Assembly (NCBI GenBank): GCA_016303235.1
Contig: JAEDMB010000104.1
Location: 1 to 6,928, forward strand
From: Oscillospiraceae bacterium
Lineage (GTDB): Bacteria > Bacillota > Clostridia > Oscillospirales > Ruminococcaceae
Direction: 5' to 3'
DNA: 6,928 nt
The position numbers were made by a program, and so were the translations under genes. Below are positions 6,840-6,928 of the stretch, piece after piece. Under the pieces are notes generated by a model. That model made no database searches. It was not told the DNA's origin and saw only the letters and a list, made by a program, of their open reading frames with translations. Numbering within the stretch: position 1 is the first letter of the stretch; each line of letters starts with the position of its first letter.

Positions 6840-6849
6840 GTATAAATAT

Positions 6850-6878
6850 ATTATATCAAAAAAAATCATTCAATTCAA
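6850..6878 (-). promoter_or_regulatory. Predicted SigA promoter for asp23 and the operon
   Basis: On the minus strand, TTGAAT (6878-6873, four of six to TTGACA) is followed by exactly 17 bases and a perfect TATAAT (6855-6850). The -10 is preceded by TGA, an extended -10. A T8 tract lies in the spacer just upstream of the -10. The predicted start is the A near 6843, seven bases downstream, giving a leader of about 60 nt that contains the hairpin and the asp23 ribosome binding site. Confidence 0.78.
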
Positions 6879-6928
6879 CTATTTCACTTCAAAAATTCTG
6901 ATATTTTCTGCTGAAATTTCTGTTTCGC
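6879..6928 (-). CDS. Possible C-terminal end of an upstream gene (very short, uncertain)
   Basis: The right edge may hold the last codons of a minus-strand gene. One frame reads ETEISAENIRIFEVK and stops at TAG (6881-6879), immediately before the asp23 -35. Another reads AKQKFQQKISEFLK and stops at TGA (6886-6884). The first has common codons of this genome and a beta-strand-like pattern, so I favour it slightly. Fifteen residues are too few for identification, and the segment could be non-coding. Confidence 0.25.
   Translation of the reverse strand, partial: ETEISAENIRIFEVK

Noticed and set aside
6860..6880. Repeated TTGAA units near the asp23 -35, considered as an ARG box
   Set aside because: They form a short direct repeat rather than the expected palindromic ARG box, and AT-rich promoter DNA produces such matches by chance.

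Overview
The window is a stretch of housekeeping operon from a low-GC Gram-positive bacterium. Every supportable gene lies on the minus strand, so the genes read from the right edge to the left. The order asp23-like, nusB, (M22 family gene), ispA, dxs, tlyA, nadK, argR, recN closely matches the conserved Firmicutes cluster known in Bacillus subtilis as yqhY-nusB-(folD-xseA-xseB)-ispA-dxs-yqxC-ahrC-recN. The AT-rich codon use, nadK between tlyA and argR, and a TsaD-like paralogue after nusB suggest a clostridial lineage, probably Ruminococcus or another Oscillospiraceae. That placement is inferred from gene order and composition, not from a search.

Layout, in transcription order: the last codons of a possible upstream gene (about 6928-6879); a strong extended -10 promoter (6878-6850); a 5'-end hairpin (6839-6810); the Asp23/Gls24 (YqhY-like) gene (6782-6492); a second, near-consensus promoter (6466-6438); nusB (6395-5982); a TsaD/Kae1-like M22 paralogue overlapping nusB by 8 nt (5989-5045); ispA (5027-4140); dxs (4094-2208); tlyA overlapping dxs by 4 nt (2211-1426); nadK (1401-541); argR (526-65); and the first 17 codons of recN (52-1), running off the left edge. 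After nusB no gap exceeds 45 nt, and I see no terminator anywhere, so the set is probably one polycistronic unit with entry points before asp23 and before nusB. No stretch of 300 bases lacks a gene.

The genes share a chromosomal neighbourhood more than a pathway. NusB (antitermination of rRNA operons) and TlyA (rRNA methyltransferase) serve ribosome production. Dxs and IspA are the first MEP-pathway enzyme and a short-chain prenyl synthase, feeding isoprenoid lipid carriers. NadK makes NADP, ArgR senses arginine, and RecN acts in double-strand break repair.

Nothing here looks like a mobile, defence or otherwise novel system. The points worth a second look are the uncharacterised TsaD-like paralogue, the absence of xseA, xseB and folD from their usual place, and the hairpin at the predicted 5' end of the asp23 transcript.
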